A stretch of DNA of 64,000 nucleotides. It comes from an uncultured Lachnospiraceae bacterium. GTDB lineage: Bacteria; Bacillota; Clostridia; Lachnospirales; Lachnospiraceae. The DNA lies in the NCBI GenBank assembly GCA_900315945.1, contig ONAZ01000004.1, positions 1-64,000 of the forward strand, read 5' to 3'. Shown piece after piece: positions 9,141 through 18,907 of the stretch; position 1 is the first letter of the stretch, and each line of letters starts with the position of its first letter. The translations under genes and the position numbers were made by a program. The notes under the pieces were generated by a model that ran no database searches, was not told where the DNA came from, and saw nothing but the letters and a program-made list of their open reading frames with translations.

Positions 9141-9313
9141 GATTGTAATCCTCCCCGTAGGTCTTTATTATATACAGTAAATTTTATAGTTTGTTGACAT
9201 ATTTTAGAAAATGCATATTAAGTATAACACTAATAAAGGCATTATGGTATACTAAAAAAAATTATATGTAATATAGGGTATCAAATTTATATTGTAATTA
9301 TAAAGGAAAGTAT

Positions 9314-11437
9314 ATGTACAAGAAATCGAAAAAAAGATTAATAATAAGTATAATAATTGCAATACTAATACTTGCAGTAGTGGGAATTATTGTAGTTGTT
9401 ATAAATACAAAAGAACGTGGGAAAGAATATATTGATTCTGCTACTGGAATGTCCATTAAGGATGGTATGCCGCAACCTATATATAAGGTGACTGACTCTA
9501 TGACAGATGGATATACTAATGAAGGTAGCGATATTCTTAGATTTGTTGTATATGTGGAGACTGATTACGATACTGACTTTGATAACAAGAGAGACCTTGT
9601 GAAAGCTGTTGTACAAGTGCCAAGAAAGGCTGCAACTGGCGAAGTTAAGGTTCCTGTAATATATGAAGGAAGTCCTTATAAAGCAGGTACTAATTATAGC
9701 GATTTTAATAAAGATGAGAAGTCTCAACTTACAGAAGATAATTTAAAGAATTCTCCAGCACCTCGTGTGGCTACAGGTAATAGTGATACCTTAACCCAAG
9801 CTGCTAATGCAGACTATCATAGTTGGTACTATGCATTTTCAGATGATTCTTCAGAAGACTCTGAACAAGAGGTGTGTATAGTTGGAATGAAGGATTATGA
9901 CGATAGTCTTAGCAGGGGATATGCAGTTGTTCAGTCTGCAGGACTTGGAACATATGATAGTGAAGGAATAGAATGTTGTGGTTCTACTCTTGAACGTGAT
10001 GCATTTAAATGTATTGTTGAATGGCTTCATGGTGACAGAGTAGCATATACTAATAAGTCTGATAATATAAGAATAGATGCCAATTGGTCTAATGGGAAAG
10101 TAGCAATGACAGGTTTCTCTTATTCTGCGGCTATTGCATATGAGGTGGCAGATACGGGTGTTCCAGGACTAGAAACTATTATTGCCGTAGCAGGACCATA
10201 TAGTTGGTATGACTATGTTAATTCCCAGGGAATGATTAAAGAAAGAGGAAACTTTGATTATATAAGCTTCTTAAGTAGTCATTGTGCAAGTAGATTCTTT
10301 GGAGATTATGATGATGATAAACTTAAGCACTATGAGAAATACCTTGGTTTCCTAAAAAAAGAGGCTGATAAGGCAAGGGCTGACTATAATGAATTCTGGG
10401 CCAGTCGTGACTATGTCACTAGTCCAACTAATTGCCGTTCATCAGTTCTTCTTATTCATGGGCTTAATGATGATAATGTAACATCTAAACAATTTGATAT
10501 TGCAAGAGATAGACTAAAGAAGGCTGGATGTGATGTGAGAACAATTATTCACCAGGGAGGCCATGGTGTACCACTAAGTAGTACGTCTCGTACAAATGCC
10601 CTTTATGATGGATATACATATGATGATATTGTTAATCTATGGTATGCTCACTATCTATTAGGCTTAGATAATAAAGCAACTGCCTTTGCAGATATTATGT
10701 GTCAAAGCAATATAACAGGGGAGTATGCGCCTGTAAGTGAATGGGATAGTGGTGAGAAAAGGACACATAAGTTAGGAGAAGGTGTACATATAATAGATGG
10801 TAGCAAGGGCATAGGAAGTAATGAAGAATTATTAGAAAATGTGTTAAATGGAGAAAGTAGTGACCTTAGTGCTTGCTATTCTTATAGCATTACAGAATCC
10901 GTTACAATAAATGGTAAGATTCCAGTTCATCTTCATATAAAGTCAGATTATATTGGAGAAGGTGAATTGCCACTAGAGGTTTATCTTGTTGATTATTGTG
11001 AAGAACCATTTCCAACATACATAGTTCCAGAAGAGAAGAATGAGTATGCCTCTTTTGTAGGTGAGAATAAAAGTGAGTCTATGGCAGATTATCAAGTGAG
11101 TGCTAATAGAAAGGTGTTATCTTCAGGGCTAATTGATTTGCAGAATAAGGATGCCGGATATGCACCGGCTTCAGCCACAAAGCCTGCGCAGCGGATTGAT
11201 AGTGGAGTGTATTATGATTATGTAGTGTATCTTAAGCCTAATTATTATGTTGTGCAACCAGGACATAGATTAGAATTATATGTAACTACTACAAAGTCTG
11301 CAGAGAAGATAAATGAAGGTTTCAACATAGAAGATTATTACAAAGTTCCAGAAAAGTGGACTTTGAATATTGATGACTCTTCAAGCTTTATAGAACTTCC
11401 TGTAACAAAAGGAAGTTCAGATATAAAGCTTAAATAG
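9314..11437 (+). CDS. membrane-anchored Xaa-Pro dipeptidyl-peptidase (S15 family)
   Basis: This is a serine peptidase that releases X-Pro dipeptides from peptide N-termini, here predicted to act outside the membrane. Residues 7-31 form an uncleaved signal anchor. The alpha/beta-hydrolase core holds the nucleophile in GFSYS (Ser269), the acid in HGLNDDNV (Asp386 region) and the His in HQGGHG (His417 region). The C-terminal part is a beta-rich domain typical of S15/CocE enzymes. Lactic-acid-bacterial PepX enzymes are cytoplasmic and have a different N-terminus, so this is the surface-type subgroup. AAAGGAAAG precedes the start. It probably serves peptide utilisation. Confidence 0.87.
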   Translation: MYKKSKKRLIISIIIAILILAVVGIIVVVINTKERGKEYIDSATGMSIKDGMPQPIYKVTDSMTDGYTNEGSDILRFVVYVETDYDTDFDNKRDLVKAVVQVPRKAATGEVKVPVIYEGSPYKAGTNYSDFNKDEKSQLTEDNLKNSPAPRVATGNSDTLTQAANADYHSWYYAFSDDSSEDSEQEVCIVGMKDYDDSLSRGYAVVQSAGLGTYDSEGIECCGSTLERDAFKCIVEWLHGDRVAYTNKSDNIRIDANWSNGKVAMTGFSYSAAIAYEVADTGVPGLETIIAVAGPYSWYDYVNSQGMIKERGNFDYISFLSSHCASRFFGDYDDDKLKHYEKYLGFLKKEADKARADYNEFWASRDYVTSPTNCRSSVLLIHGLNDDNVTSKQFDIARDRLKKAGCDVRTIIHQGGHGVPLSSTSRTNALYDGYTYDDIVNLWYAHYLLGLDNKATAFADIMCQSNITGEYAPVSEWDSGEKRTHKLGEGVHIIDGSKGIGSNEELLENVLNGESSDLSACYSYSITESVTINGKIPVHLHIKSDYIGEGELPLEVYLVDYCEEPFPTYIVPEEKNEYASFVGENKSESMADYQVSANRKVLSSGLIDLQNKDAGYAPASATKPAQRIDSGVYYDYVVYLKPNYYVVQPGHRLELYVTTTKSAEKINEGFNIEDYYKVPEKWTLNIDDSSSFIELPVTKGSSDIKLK

Positions 11438-11603
11438 GATGAGCATTATCCTTATGACACTTTTATGACATTTTTATTATAATTCTTTGGATATTTTATA
11501 TATTTTTTGGAGTATTATATAAAAAACTAAATCTATTTTCATATAACAGGTCGGATAATATGATATAATAATAGTAATTTGGGACATAAGGAAGGAGGTA
11601 CAC

Positions 11604-14600
11604 ATGAAGAAAAGGGGTAAGATTAAAAATAAAGGATTATTTGCAAGAATCCTTAGTATTTCATTATGTGTCTGCCTGGTGGTACCAATGCTGGCATTAA
11701 CAGGATGTGAACAGACATACGATCAGTTAAAGAAAGAGACGGTACAGTATAATAAAGAGGGGAAATATACTGTTAAATTTAGTCAGGGAGATATGCTAGA
11801 TATCCTTGATAATGGCGAAGTGCAGGATACTAGTGCTAAGCCTGCATGTGAATTCAAAGACATTACGAAGGATGATGTAAATGTAATGTTCGAGTACTTT
11901 ACAGGTGAAGTTGTAACTGATGCACAGGGCAATGCTACTGACGAGCTTAAGGTTGGAAAGAAGAATGCAGAGATTACTAATTTCGTAAATGATGGTAAGG
12001 AAATTACTATTTCATTTGATGATGATGAAAAATTTGCCAATAACGTTAATCGTGCTTATGCAATAGTTATTCCTAAGGCTAAGTCTGTTGTTATTGTTCA
12101 GCCAAAGCTTCCTGATAATACATTATCTTCTACTACTAAGGAAGTATCATCAGATGCAACAGAGAATACTTTAATAATCGAGAGTAAAGAGGGAAAGTTT
12201 AATCCTAACATTACGAAGGACAATATTACTCTAGATTATTCTTTCAAAGATATGCAGGTTGTTAGTCTAGAGCCTAATGGCAATAAGCTTACAATTAAGC
12301 TCTCAGGTAAGCCTGTAATTATACCAGAGATATCAACAGTTTATACAGCAGGAGAGATTGAGATTGATGTTGATGGATTCGAGAAGGCTGCACTTCCAGA
12401 GGAGATTACATTCGATGTTAAGACACCTGTAGTTGCAATAGATGGTGATAATATCAAGGGTAGTGATGGTAAGTACACTGTACCTATTAATGTAAGCGGT
12501 GTTGATGTATCTAATATTAAAGCAGAAGATATTAGCTTTGGTGATAAGACGAAGGTAACTGATATAGAGAAGAAGGATGGTCAGGTTATAGCCGAAGTTG
12601 AAGCGGAGTCTATAGATGACTTAGGCGGCAGTATGAAATTTGGGGACAAAGAATATCTCTCAGGTTTCACACATGCAGCAGCATTTGCATATCCTTTCGA
12701 TTATGAGAAGTCGGGTGATAATTTCGTAATATCATTCTATGTATTCCCATACATAGGTAAGATAAGTGATGATTTCAACAAATCACAAATTACTCTACTA
12801 AATGATTTTGCTAATGGTACTGTAACAACGCTTGAAAAAGATAAAGATGATGAGCTTGGTGGCTATCTTCTTACAGTGGAAGTTCCATCTAATGGAGCAA
12901 CTGTTGATGATATGAACCTTACAGGAACAATAGTATTTAATGAAGGAGCATTAATAGAAGAATGGGGTGATAAAGCACCTGAATATACTATTACTTCAAT
13001 ATATAATAAGGATTTCTTCCAGATTACTAAGGCAACAGATGAGGGCCTTAATAATGATAAGTTTGATCTGACATCATTACTTGGAATGGTTGCCTATGCT
13101 CAGGAGCCACAACAACCACAGAATAACAACAATAACAACAATAACAACAATAATAACAATAACAATAATAACAATAATAACAACAATAACAACAATAACA
13201 ATAATAACAATAATAACAACAATAACGCTAAGAAGACGACAGATGCAGAAACGGCACTGAAGAATCAGAGAAAAACAGATAATAAATGGAATGCAGCTGG
13301 AAAGACTGTTGATTATGTAGCAAGTAAGCTTACAAATGTAGGTGGTACTGCAGCTGAAGTTGCAAAGTATGGCAAGATTGTATATAACTTTGGAAAAGGT
13401 ATAGCAACAGGTAATCCTGCTGATATTGTATCAGGTGTAATTGGTGTAATTGAAGCTATGGGAATATTTGACGGAGAGGTTGACCCTAATAACCCTAGTA
13501 ACAAGAGCCTTAATGATAAGGTAGATGACATGAATGTTCTACTTAATGCAATGGACCAGAAGCTTGATACTGTTATTAAGAATCAATATAAGCAGATGAC
13601 TCAAAGCTATGAGAACGCTCTTGATGCTCTTAAGACTGACTGCCTTAGAGCTGAGAAGATGCTTCAGGGTGCTAAAGATATATATGTATCCCAGGGTAAT
13701 AAGGTGCCAGGTAAGAATGCAACTATTGATGAACTTAAAGCATATAATTCTGCCCTTATTAAGATAATAATGGAAGAAGAGAAGAAGGGTAATTCCGGAT
13801 TCAGAGGTTATACAGCACTAATTAATCGTATAGAGAGTAACTATATACTTGTAACTACTGAGACTTCCAAGAACTGGGATAAGAATCCTATATTCTATAA
13901 CGATAGTGCATGGTCACAATACTTTAATTATGACACAGAAGGATATTATCTAAGAGAAGCGTATAGATCTAATGTTAAGTATAGGATATCTACAGCATAT
14001 GCTGTGCTTAGTCTATACTACGAGATTCCTGCTAACGCAGATAGATATAATGACCTTACAATGAGGATGAAGACTTCATTAGAGACAGTAGATGCTCATC
14101 CTGCTGGACCTATACCTACAGATACTTATCTTGGGAATGCCCAAGGAACAGTTATTAATTCTGATTCACAGTTTATAAAAAATGTTGGACCTAACAATAA
14201 TAATGTATATAGTTCGACTTTCAAAAAAGCTGTCACAGGTTTTGAAGTTCCTCCAAATGGAGTAAGTTCTAAACAAGGTCAGGATGGTACAATAAAGGTT
14301 AGTAAATGGAGCGGAAATCCAACTATTGAGATTAAAACACCTTATAAGTACGATAATGCTACATATCAGAAATATATGAGTAAGCTACATGGTAAGAGTG
14401 TCTGGGATGATTTACTATTAGCATTCCCATATCTAAACTCTCCTCAAAGAGCTTGGGAGGGTAAAATAGGAGATGGTTTAGGCTTTGGTGGAAGTTGGAC
14501 GAAATCAAAGTTTAGATTTGAAGCTAAGGGAATATTTAACCTACATGATTGGATATGGTATGAACAAATCCTCACATGGGATGGAAAGTTTAATAGTTAT

Positions 14601-14666
14601 AAGACATATGATACAGGTGCAAAGAATAATCCTCAAAAGAAATTCATAAGACCTATATTTAAGTAA
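11604..14666 (+). CDS. large lipoprotein with poly-Asn linker, copy 1 (unknown function)
   Basis: This 1020-aa lipoprotein has a signal ending at the lipobox ALTGC (Cys35). Residues 36-500 are beta-rich, with successive segments reading like Ig/bacterial surface modules. An uninterrupted run of 35 Asn codons (13122-13226, residues 507-541) forms a linker. The C-terminal 480 residues contain a hydrophobic Gly/Ala/Ile-rich stretch (VAKYGKIVYNFGKGIATGN, about 575), a long amphipathic helical region (MDQKLDTVIKNQYKQM) and a Trp-rich C-terminus. It is paralogous to the next gene along its whole length. I recognise no named family. The hydrophobic and helical part faintly recalls pore-forming helical toxins, but this is speculation. 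AAGGAGG precedes ATG 11604. Confidence 0.8.
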   Translation: MKKRGKIKNKGLFARILSISLCVCLVVPMLALTGCEQTYDQLKKETVQYNKEGKYTVKFSQGDMLDILDNGEVQDTSAKPACEFKDITKDDVNVMFEYFTGEVVTDAQGNATDELKVGKKNAEITNFVNDGKEITISFDDDEKFANNVNRAYAIVIPKAKSVVIVQPKLPDNTLSSTTKEVSSDATENTLIIESKEGKFNPNITKDNITLDYSFKDMQVVSLEPNGNKLTIKLSGKPVIIPEISTVYTAGEIEIDVDGFEKAALPEEITFDVKTPVVAIDGDNIKGSDGKYTVPINVSGVDVSNIKAEDISFGDKTKVTDIEKKDGQVIAEVEAESIDDLGGSMKFGDKEYLSGFTHAAAFAYPFDYEKSGDNFVISFYVFPYIGKISDDFNKSQITLLNDFANGTVTTLEKDKDDELGGYLLTVEVPSNGATVDDMNLTGTIVFNEGALIEEWGDKAPEYTITSIYNKDFFQITKATDEGLNNDKFDLTSLLGMVAYAQEPQQPQNNNNNNNNNNNNNNNNNNNNNNNNNNNNNNNNNNNAKKTTDAETALKNQRKTDNKWNAAGKTVDYVASKLTNVGGTAAEVAKYGKIVYNFGKGIATGNPADIVSGVIGVIEAMGIFDGEVDPNNPSNKSLNDKVDDMNVLLNAMDQKLDTVIKNQYKQMTQSYENALDALKTDCLRAEKMLQGAKDIYVSQGNKVPGKNATIDELKAYNSALIKIIMEEEKKGNSGFRGYTALINRIESNYILVTTETSKNWDKNPIFYNDSAWSQYFNYDTEGYYLREAYRSNVKYRISTAYAVLSLYYEIPANADRYNDLTMRMKTSLETVDAHPAGPIPTDTYLGNAQGTVINSDSQFIKNVGPNNNNVYSSTFKKAVTGFEVPPNGVSSKQGQDGTIKVSKWSGNPTIEIKTPYKYDNATYQKYMSKLHGKSVWDDLLLAFPYLNSPQRAWEGKIGDGLGFGGSWTKSKFRFEAKGIFNLHDWIWYEQILTWDGKFNSYKTYDTGAKNNPQKKFIRPIFK
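13122..13226 (+). repeat. poly-Asn codon repeat (35 AAT/AAC codons)
   Basis: A run of 105 bases made only of AAT and AAC codons sits inside the first lipoprotein gene. The paralogue carries the same kind of tract with 12 codons (16286-16321). The mix of both codons reduces pure slippage, but the tract is still a candidate length-variable linker. Confidence 0.95.
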
Positions 14667-14688
14667 ACAATAGATTGACATAATAATA

Positions 14689-14731
14689 TGCCCCCATTTA
14701 CTGGGCAATCAGTTAAAGGGGGGCATTTCTA
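14689..14731 (+). terminator. terminator between the two lipoprotein genes
   Basis: TGCCCCC pairs with GGGGGCA, with an inner TTTA-CTG / CAG-TTAAA extension, and a short T-rich run follows. It suggests the two paralogues are at least partly separate transcripts. Confidence 0.75.
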
Positions 14732-14776
14732 CTATTTTTGGTGACAGAGGGACTATTAAAAAAAGGGGGTAAATGC

Positions 14777-17758
14777 ATGAGAGAAAAGAAGATTAAAAGA
14801 CCTAAGAGAGGACTGTCTTGTAAAATCCTATCACTTGTTCTGTGCGTGTGCCTGGTGGTGCCAATGCTGGCATTAACAGGATGTGAACAGAATTATGAAC
14901 AATTGCCAAAAGAAAAGGTGCAATTTAATAAAAATGGAGAATATACTGTTAAATTTCAAAAAGGTGATTTGCTAGATATTCTTGAAGATGGAAATGTTCA
15001 GGATACTAGTGCTAAGCCTACTTGTGAATTTAAGGATATAGCAAAAGAAGATGTTGTGGTTAGCTATAGTAGTGTTAATAATGAAGTCGTAACAGATGAA
15101 CAGGGGAATTCTGTAGATGAGCCTAAAATAGAGAATAAGCATGCTGATATTATCAATTTCGAAAATAATGGTAAAGAGATAACTATCACATTTAAGGACG
15201 ATGGCAATCTTGCAGATAATGTGTATGATGATTATTCTATAATAATTGAGAAGGCTAAATCTGTTGTAATTGTAGAACCACAGTTACCTGATAATACATT
15301 ATCTTCTACTACTACAGAAATATCATCTGATGATACTGAGAATACATTTATTATCGAATGTAAAGAAGGTAAATTTAATCCAGAAATTAGTGCGGAGCAA
15401 ATATATCTAGATAATTCCTTTAGGGATATGAAGATTGAAAGTCTTGAAGCAAAAGATAATAGACTTACAATAAAGTTATCTGGAAAACCTGTAATTATTC
15501 CAGAGATATCTAATGTATATACAGCGGGAATTATAGATATATTACCTGATGGTTTTGAGAAAGCCGTGTATTCTGAAGAAATAGCTATCGATGTTAAGCC
15601 ACCTATTGTAGCAGTGGACACAGATAATATCAAAGGTGATAACGGTAAATGGACTGTTCCTATTAATGTAGATGGTAAAGATATATCTAATATTACGGCT
15701 GAAGACATAAGCTTTGGTGAGAATACGAAGGTAACAGATATTAGTAAGAAGAATGGACAGGTTATAGCAGAGGTCGAAGCTGATAATATTGATGACCTTG
15801 GTGGACCTATACAGTTTGGAGACGAAGAATATCTATCGAGCTTTGCTCATGCAGCAGTTCTTCCTTATCCAATAAGCTATGAGAAAGAGGGAGATAATTT
15901 CGTTATACAGTTTTATTTATTGCCACAAATAGGTAGCATTAATGATAAAATAGATAAATCGCAGATTAATCTTCTTGATGACTTTGCAGGAGGAAATGTT
16001 AGGTCAATTGAGCAAGATGATGAAGGTGATTTTTTTGTTACAATAGAAGTTCCGTCTAATGGGGCAAGTGTTGATGATATGCACTTAGTAGGTACATTAG
16101 AATTTACAGAAGGAGCACTTATAGAAGAATGGGGAGATGATGCTCCTGCATATTATATTAGTGCATTATACAACAAGGATTACTTCACAATTACTAATTC
16201 TACAGATGAAGAACTTGTTGATGGTTATGAGTTTGATCTTACATCATTATTTGGTGGTGTGGTATATGCTGCAGAGAATGATGGAAATAATAACAACAAT
16301 AATAATAACAATAATAATAATGACTGGGTTAACGTTGAAAAACCTAAGCCTAATAAAGCAGAAGAGGCCTTGAAGGATCAGAGAAAGAGAGATAACAAAT
16401 GGAAGGCCACTAATATTGCAGTTGATTATGTAGCAAGTAAGCTTACAAATGTTGGTGGAACAGCAGCAGAGGTTGCTAAGTACGGTAAAATTATATTTGA
16501 TTTAGGCAAAGGAATAGCTACAGGCAATCCGGCTGATATTGTATCAGGTGTAATAGGAACTATAGAAGCAATGGGAATATTCGACGGAGAGGTTGATCCT
16601 AATAATCCAAATAATAAGAAGCTTGATGAGAAGATTAATGATATGAATATTCTTCTTACTGCCATGGATCAGAAGCTTGATACAGTAATTAAGAATCAAT
16701 ATAAACAAATGACGCAAGGCTATGAGAATGCTCTTGATGCTCTTAGGACCGACTGCCAGAGAGCTGAAAATATGCTTCAAAATGCTAAGGAAATATATGT
16801 GGCACAAGGTAATAAGGTGCCGGATAAGAATGAAAAAAATCTTGATGTATTAAAGAAATATAATGCTGATCTTATCCGTATCATAAAAGATGAAGAACAG
16901 AAAGGTACTGCAGGATTCAGAGGATATACATCCACAATTAATCGTATTGAGAATAACTATATACTTGTAACAACTGAGACTTCTAAGACATGGGATAAGA
17001 ATCCTATATTCTATAATGATAGTGCGTGGTCACAATACTTCAATTTTGATTCAGAAGCATATTATTTAGATGAAGCGTATAGGAGTAATGTAAAATATCA
17101 GATAGCCCGTACATATGCAGTGCTTTGCTTCTATTATGAGATTCCGGCTAATGGAAACACTTATAATGACCTTACAATGAGAATGAAGAGTTCCTTTGAG
17201 ACAATAGACGCTCATCCAGCCGGACCTAAGCCAGAGACGGATTTTACTGTAAAAAAATTAGGTGACTATACATTTTTCTACTATCCTAAGAATAATCAAA
17301 AAGTGTATAGTTCAACATTAAGAAGAACTGTCGTAGGCTTTAACTATCCAGAAAACGGGGTAAGTGCGGAAAATGGGAAAAATGATCGAAGGATAAGAGT
17401 TAGCGCATGGACAGGTGACACGAAAAAAGCCATTACTTCACCTTATAAAATTGATTATCTTACGATCCAAAAATATATCAGTAAATTACATGGTAAGGAG
17501 CCATGGGCTGACCTTGTTTTGGCATTCCCATATTTGGAAAAAGTATATAAGTCGTATTATAGAGGATGGGGTGTAGGCTTTGGTGGAGATTGGACTAAAT
17601 CAAAATTTAGAATAGAAGCACAGGGGTTATTCTCCCTACACGATTGGATATGGTATGAACAAATGCTAAGCTGGAATGGTAAGTACGAAAGCGTAAAGTG
17701 TTATGATACCGGCGAGAAAAAAATCTATGCAAATCCATTAAGATTTGAATTACAGTAA
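14777..17758 (+). CDS. large lipoprotein with poly-Asn linker, copy 2 (unknown function)
   Basis: This is a 993-aa paralogue of the preceding gene with the same architecture. The lipobox ALTGC ends at Cys36, the region around the lipobox is nearly identical to copy 1, a beta-rich N-terminal half leads to a shorter linker of 12 Asn codons, and a C-terminal helical domain ends in a Trp-rich segment (LFSLHDWIWYEQ). Conservation is highest just after the linker and near the C-terminus and lowest around residues 830-900, suggesting a variable surface-exposed region. ATG 14777 is chosen because AGGGGGT lies 6 bases upstream; a longer TTG start lacks a binding site. Function unknown. Confidence 0.8.
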   Translation: MREKKIKRPKRGLSCKILSLVLCVCLVVPMLALTGCEQNYEQLPKEKVQFNKNGEYTVKFQKGDLLDILEDGNVQDTSAKPTCEFKDIAKEDVVVSYSSVNNEVVTDEQGNSVDEPKIENKHADIINFENNGKEITITFKDDGNLADNVYDDYSIIIEKAKSVVIVEPQLPDNTLSSTTTEISSDDTENTFIIECKEGKFNPEISAEQIYLDNSFRDMKIESLEAKDNRLTIKLSGKPVIIPEISNVYTAGIIDILPDGFEKAVYSEEIAIDVKPPIVAVDTDNIKGDNGKWTVPINVDGKDISNITAEDISFGENTKVTDISKKNGQVIAEVEADNIDDLGGPIQFGDEEYLSSFAHAAVLPYPISYEKEGDNFVIQFYLLPQIGSINDKIDKSQINLLDDFAGGNVRSIEQDDEGDFFVTIEVPSNGASVDDMHLVGTLEFTEGALIEEWGDDAPAYYISALYNKDYFTITNSTDEELVDGYEFDLTSLFGGVVYAAENDGNNNNNNNNNNNNDWVNVEKPKPNKAEEALKDQRKRDNKWKATNIAVDYVASKLTNVGGTAAEVAKYGKIIFDLGKGIATGNPADIVSGVIGTIEAMGIFDGEVDPNNPNNKKLDEKINDMNILLTAMDQKLDTVIKNQYKQMTQGYENALDALRTDCQRAENMLQNAKEIYVAQGNKVPDKNEKNLDVLKKYNADLIRIIKDEEQKGTAGFRGYTSTINRIENNYILVTTETSKTWDKNPIFYNDSAWSQYFNFDSEAYYLDEAYRSNVKYQIARTYAVLCFYYEIPANGNTYNDLTMRMKSSFETIDAHPAGPKPETDFTVKKLGDYTFFYYPKNNQKVYSSTLRRTVVGFNYPENGVSAENGKNDRRIRVSAWTGDTKKAITSPYKIDYLTIQKYISKLHGKEPWADLVLAFPYLEKVYKSYYRGWGVGFGGDWTKSKFRIEAQGLFSLHDWIWYEQMLSWNGKYESVKCYDTGEKKIYANPLRFELQ
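16286..16321 (+). repeat. poly-Asn codon repeat (12 codons)
   Basis: Twelve consecutive AAT/AAC codons form the linker of the second lipoprotein, at the position equivalent to the 35-codon run of copy 1. Confidence 0.95.
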
Positions 17759-17857
17759 GTGAAAAAATTTGGGTGACAAAGGATTGTTCCAATGTCATTA
17801 AGTTAAGGATTTCCCTTTATTACACATTTAAAACTTCATAAATGATTTTACTACTTT

Positions 17858-17894
17858 AAGATGGTTTGCATATATAAGCAGACCATCTTTTTTT
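17858..17894 (+). terminator. Rho-independent terminator after the lipoprotein pair
   Basis: AAGATGGT and ACCATCTT, with TGC/GCA inside, form the stem; seven T residues follow. The 309-bp gap 17759-18067 holds this terminator, then the promoter and leader of the pantothenate operon. Confidence 0.9.
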
Positions 17895-17949
17895 ATAAAT
17901 ACAAAAAAAGAAATGGTTTTTACTATAAAAGATGAAATACAATAAGTTC

Positions 17950-17978
17950 TTGAATATTCCATGAGTAAATGGTATAGT
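17950..17978 (+). promoter_or_regulatory. promoter of the pantothenate/CoA operon
   Basis: The -35 box TTGAAT (17950-17955) and the -10 box TATAGT (17973-17978) are 17 bases apart. A start near 17985 would place the pan-motif hairpin at the very 5' end of the transcript. Confidence 0.6.
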
Positions 17979-17989
17979 CATTAGCGGAT

Positions 17990-18016
17990 GGACGGTATCT
18001 GTGACAGAACCGTACC
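17990..18016 (+). ncRNA. candidate pan-motif RNA in the leader of the pantothenate operon
   Basis: A hairpin reads GG-ACGGT-A-TCTG, loop TGA, CAGA-ACCGT-A-CC. It has one bulged A on each arm: 17997 on the 5' side and 18014 on the 3' side. The published pan motif, found before panB/panC/panD genes in Firmicutes, is defined by a stem with two conserved bulged adenosines, so both location and shape fit. The assignment is from memory of the motif's description and was not checked with a covariance model. Confidence 0.55.
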
Positions 18017-18067
18017 GGAATAAAGTCTTTACGAAACATCATCACTTCCTATTAAGGAGGCGATGAT

Positions 18068-18907
18068 ATGAGAATAGGATTTATAGGCGCAGGGAAAGTG
18101 GGGTTTTCTCTGGGCAGATACCTTAAAGAAAATGAGTATACCGTAAGCGGATACTACAGCAAAAGCATGGCGTCGGCTGAAGATGCTGCCAAATTTACCG
18201 AAACAAAAAGATACAACACGACGAAACAACTTGTTGAAGTGAGTGATGTTTTGTTTCTTACCGTACCGGATGGAGAGATACCTGTGGTATGGGAAAGACT
18301 TAAAGAGATTGACCTTAATAACAAAATAATCTGTCATACTAGCGGAGCTCTTGGATCCGAAGTGTTTTCTGATATGAAGAACCAGAACGTCTATGGTTTT
18401 TCTGTTCATCCTATCCTGGCGATTTCGAGTAAGTACGAATCGTATAAGGATATAAAATCAGCTTTTTTTACAATTGAAGGAAGTGGAGAAAAAATCGACG
18501 AAGTAGCCGATATTTTTCGTAAATGTAAAAATAAAGTGCAGATAATTGACTCTTCTGAGAAGATAAAATATCACGTTGCATGCAGTATTGTGAGCAACTT
18601 TGCAGTTACCCTTGCAGATATAGCAAAGGAAATGTTAGAAGAATGTGGTTTTGACGATAAAACGGTTTTTGAAGCTATGGGACCGCTTATTTCTAAAAAC
18701 GCTGATAACATTGTCAGAAAGGGAACCATAGAGGCACTTACGGGACCTATTGAAAGAGGAGATGTACAAACTGTAGAGAAACATATGAGCGTACTTTCTG
18801 GAGAGGAACTTTCGCTTTATAAGTCGTTAGCTAGAAGGACACTTCGTCTTGCAAAAGAGAAGAACCCGGAGAGAAACTACAATAATATGATGGAGGTTTT
18901 AGAGTGA
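18068..18907 (+). CDS. panG: Rossmann/DUF2520 protein, probable PanG-type ketopantoate reductase
   Basis: This NADP-dependent dehydrogenase-like protein probably reduces 2-dehydropantoate to pantoate. The N-terminal Rossmann motif [10 protein letters not shown] (residues 7-16) binds the nucleotide, and the C-terminal helical DUF2520 domain (about 130-275) contains conserved His/Asn segments ([16 protein letters not shown]). DUF2520-type proteins were shown to be ketopantoate reductases (PanG) in Francisella and relatives lacking panE. Here it heads panB-panC-panD-coaBC and no panE is visible, so the same role is inferred. AAGGAGGCGATG is the ribosome binding site. Its TGA overlaps the GTG start of panB by 3 bases. 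Confidence 0.78.
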   Translation: MRIGFIGAGKVGFSLGRYLKENEYTVSGYYSKSMASAEDAAKFTETKRYNTTKQLVEVSDVLFLTVPDGEIPVVWERLKEIDLNNKIICHTSGALGSEVFSDMKNQNVYGFSVHPILAISSKYESYKDIKSAFFTIEGSGEKIDEVADIFRKCKNKVQIIDSSEKIKYHVACSIVSNFAVTLADIAKEMLEECGFDDKTVFEAMGPLISKNADNIVRKGTIEALTGPIERGDVQTVEKHMSVLSGEELSLYKSLARRTLRLAKEKNPERNYNNMMEVLE

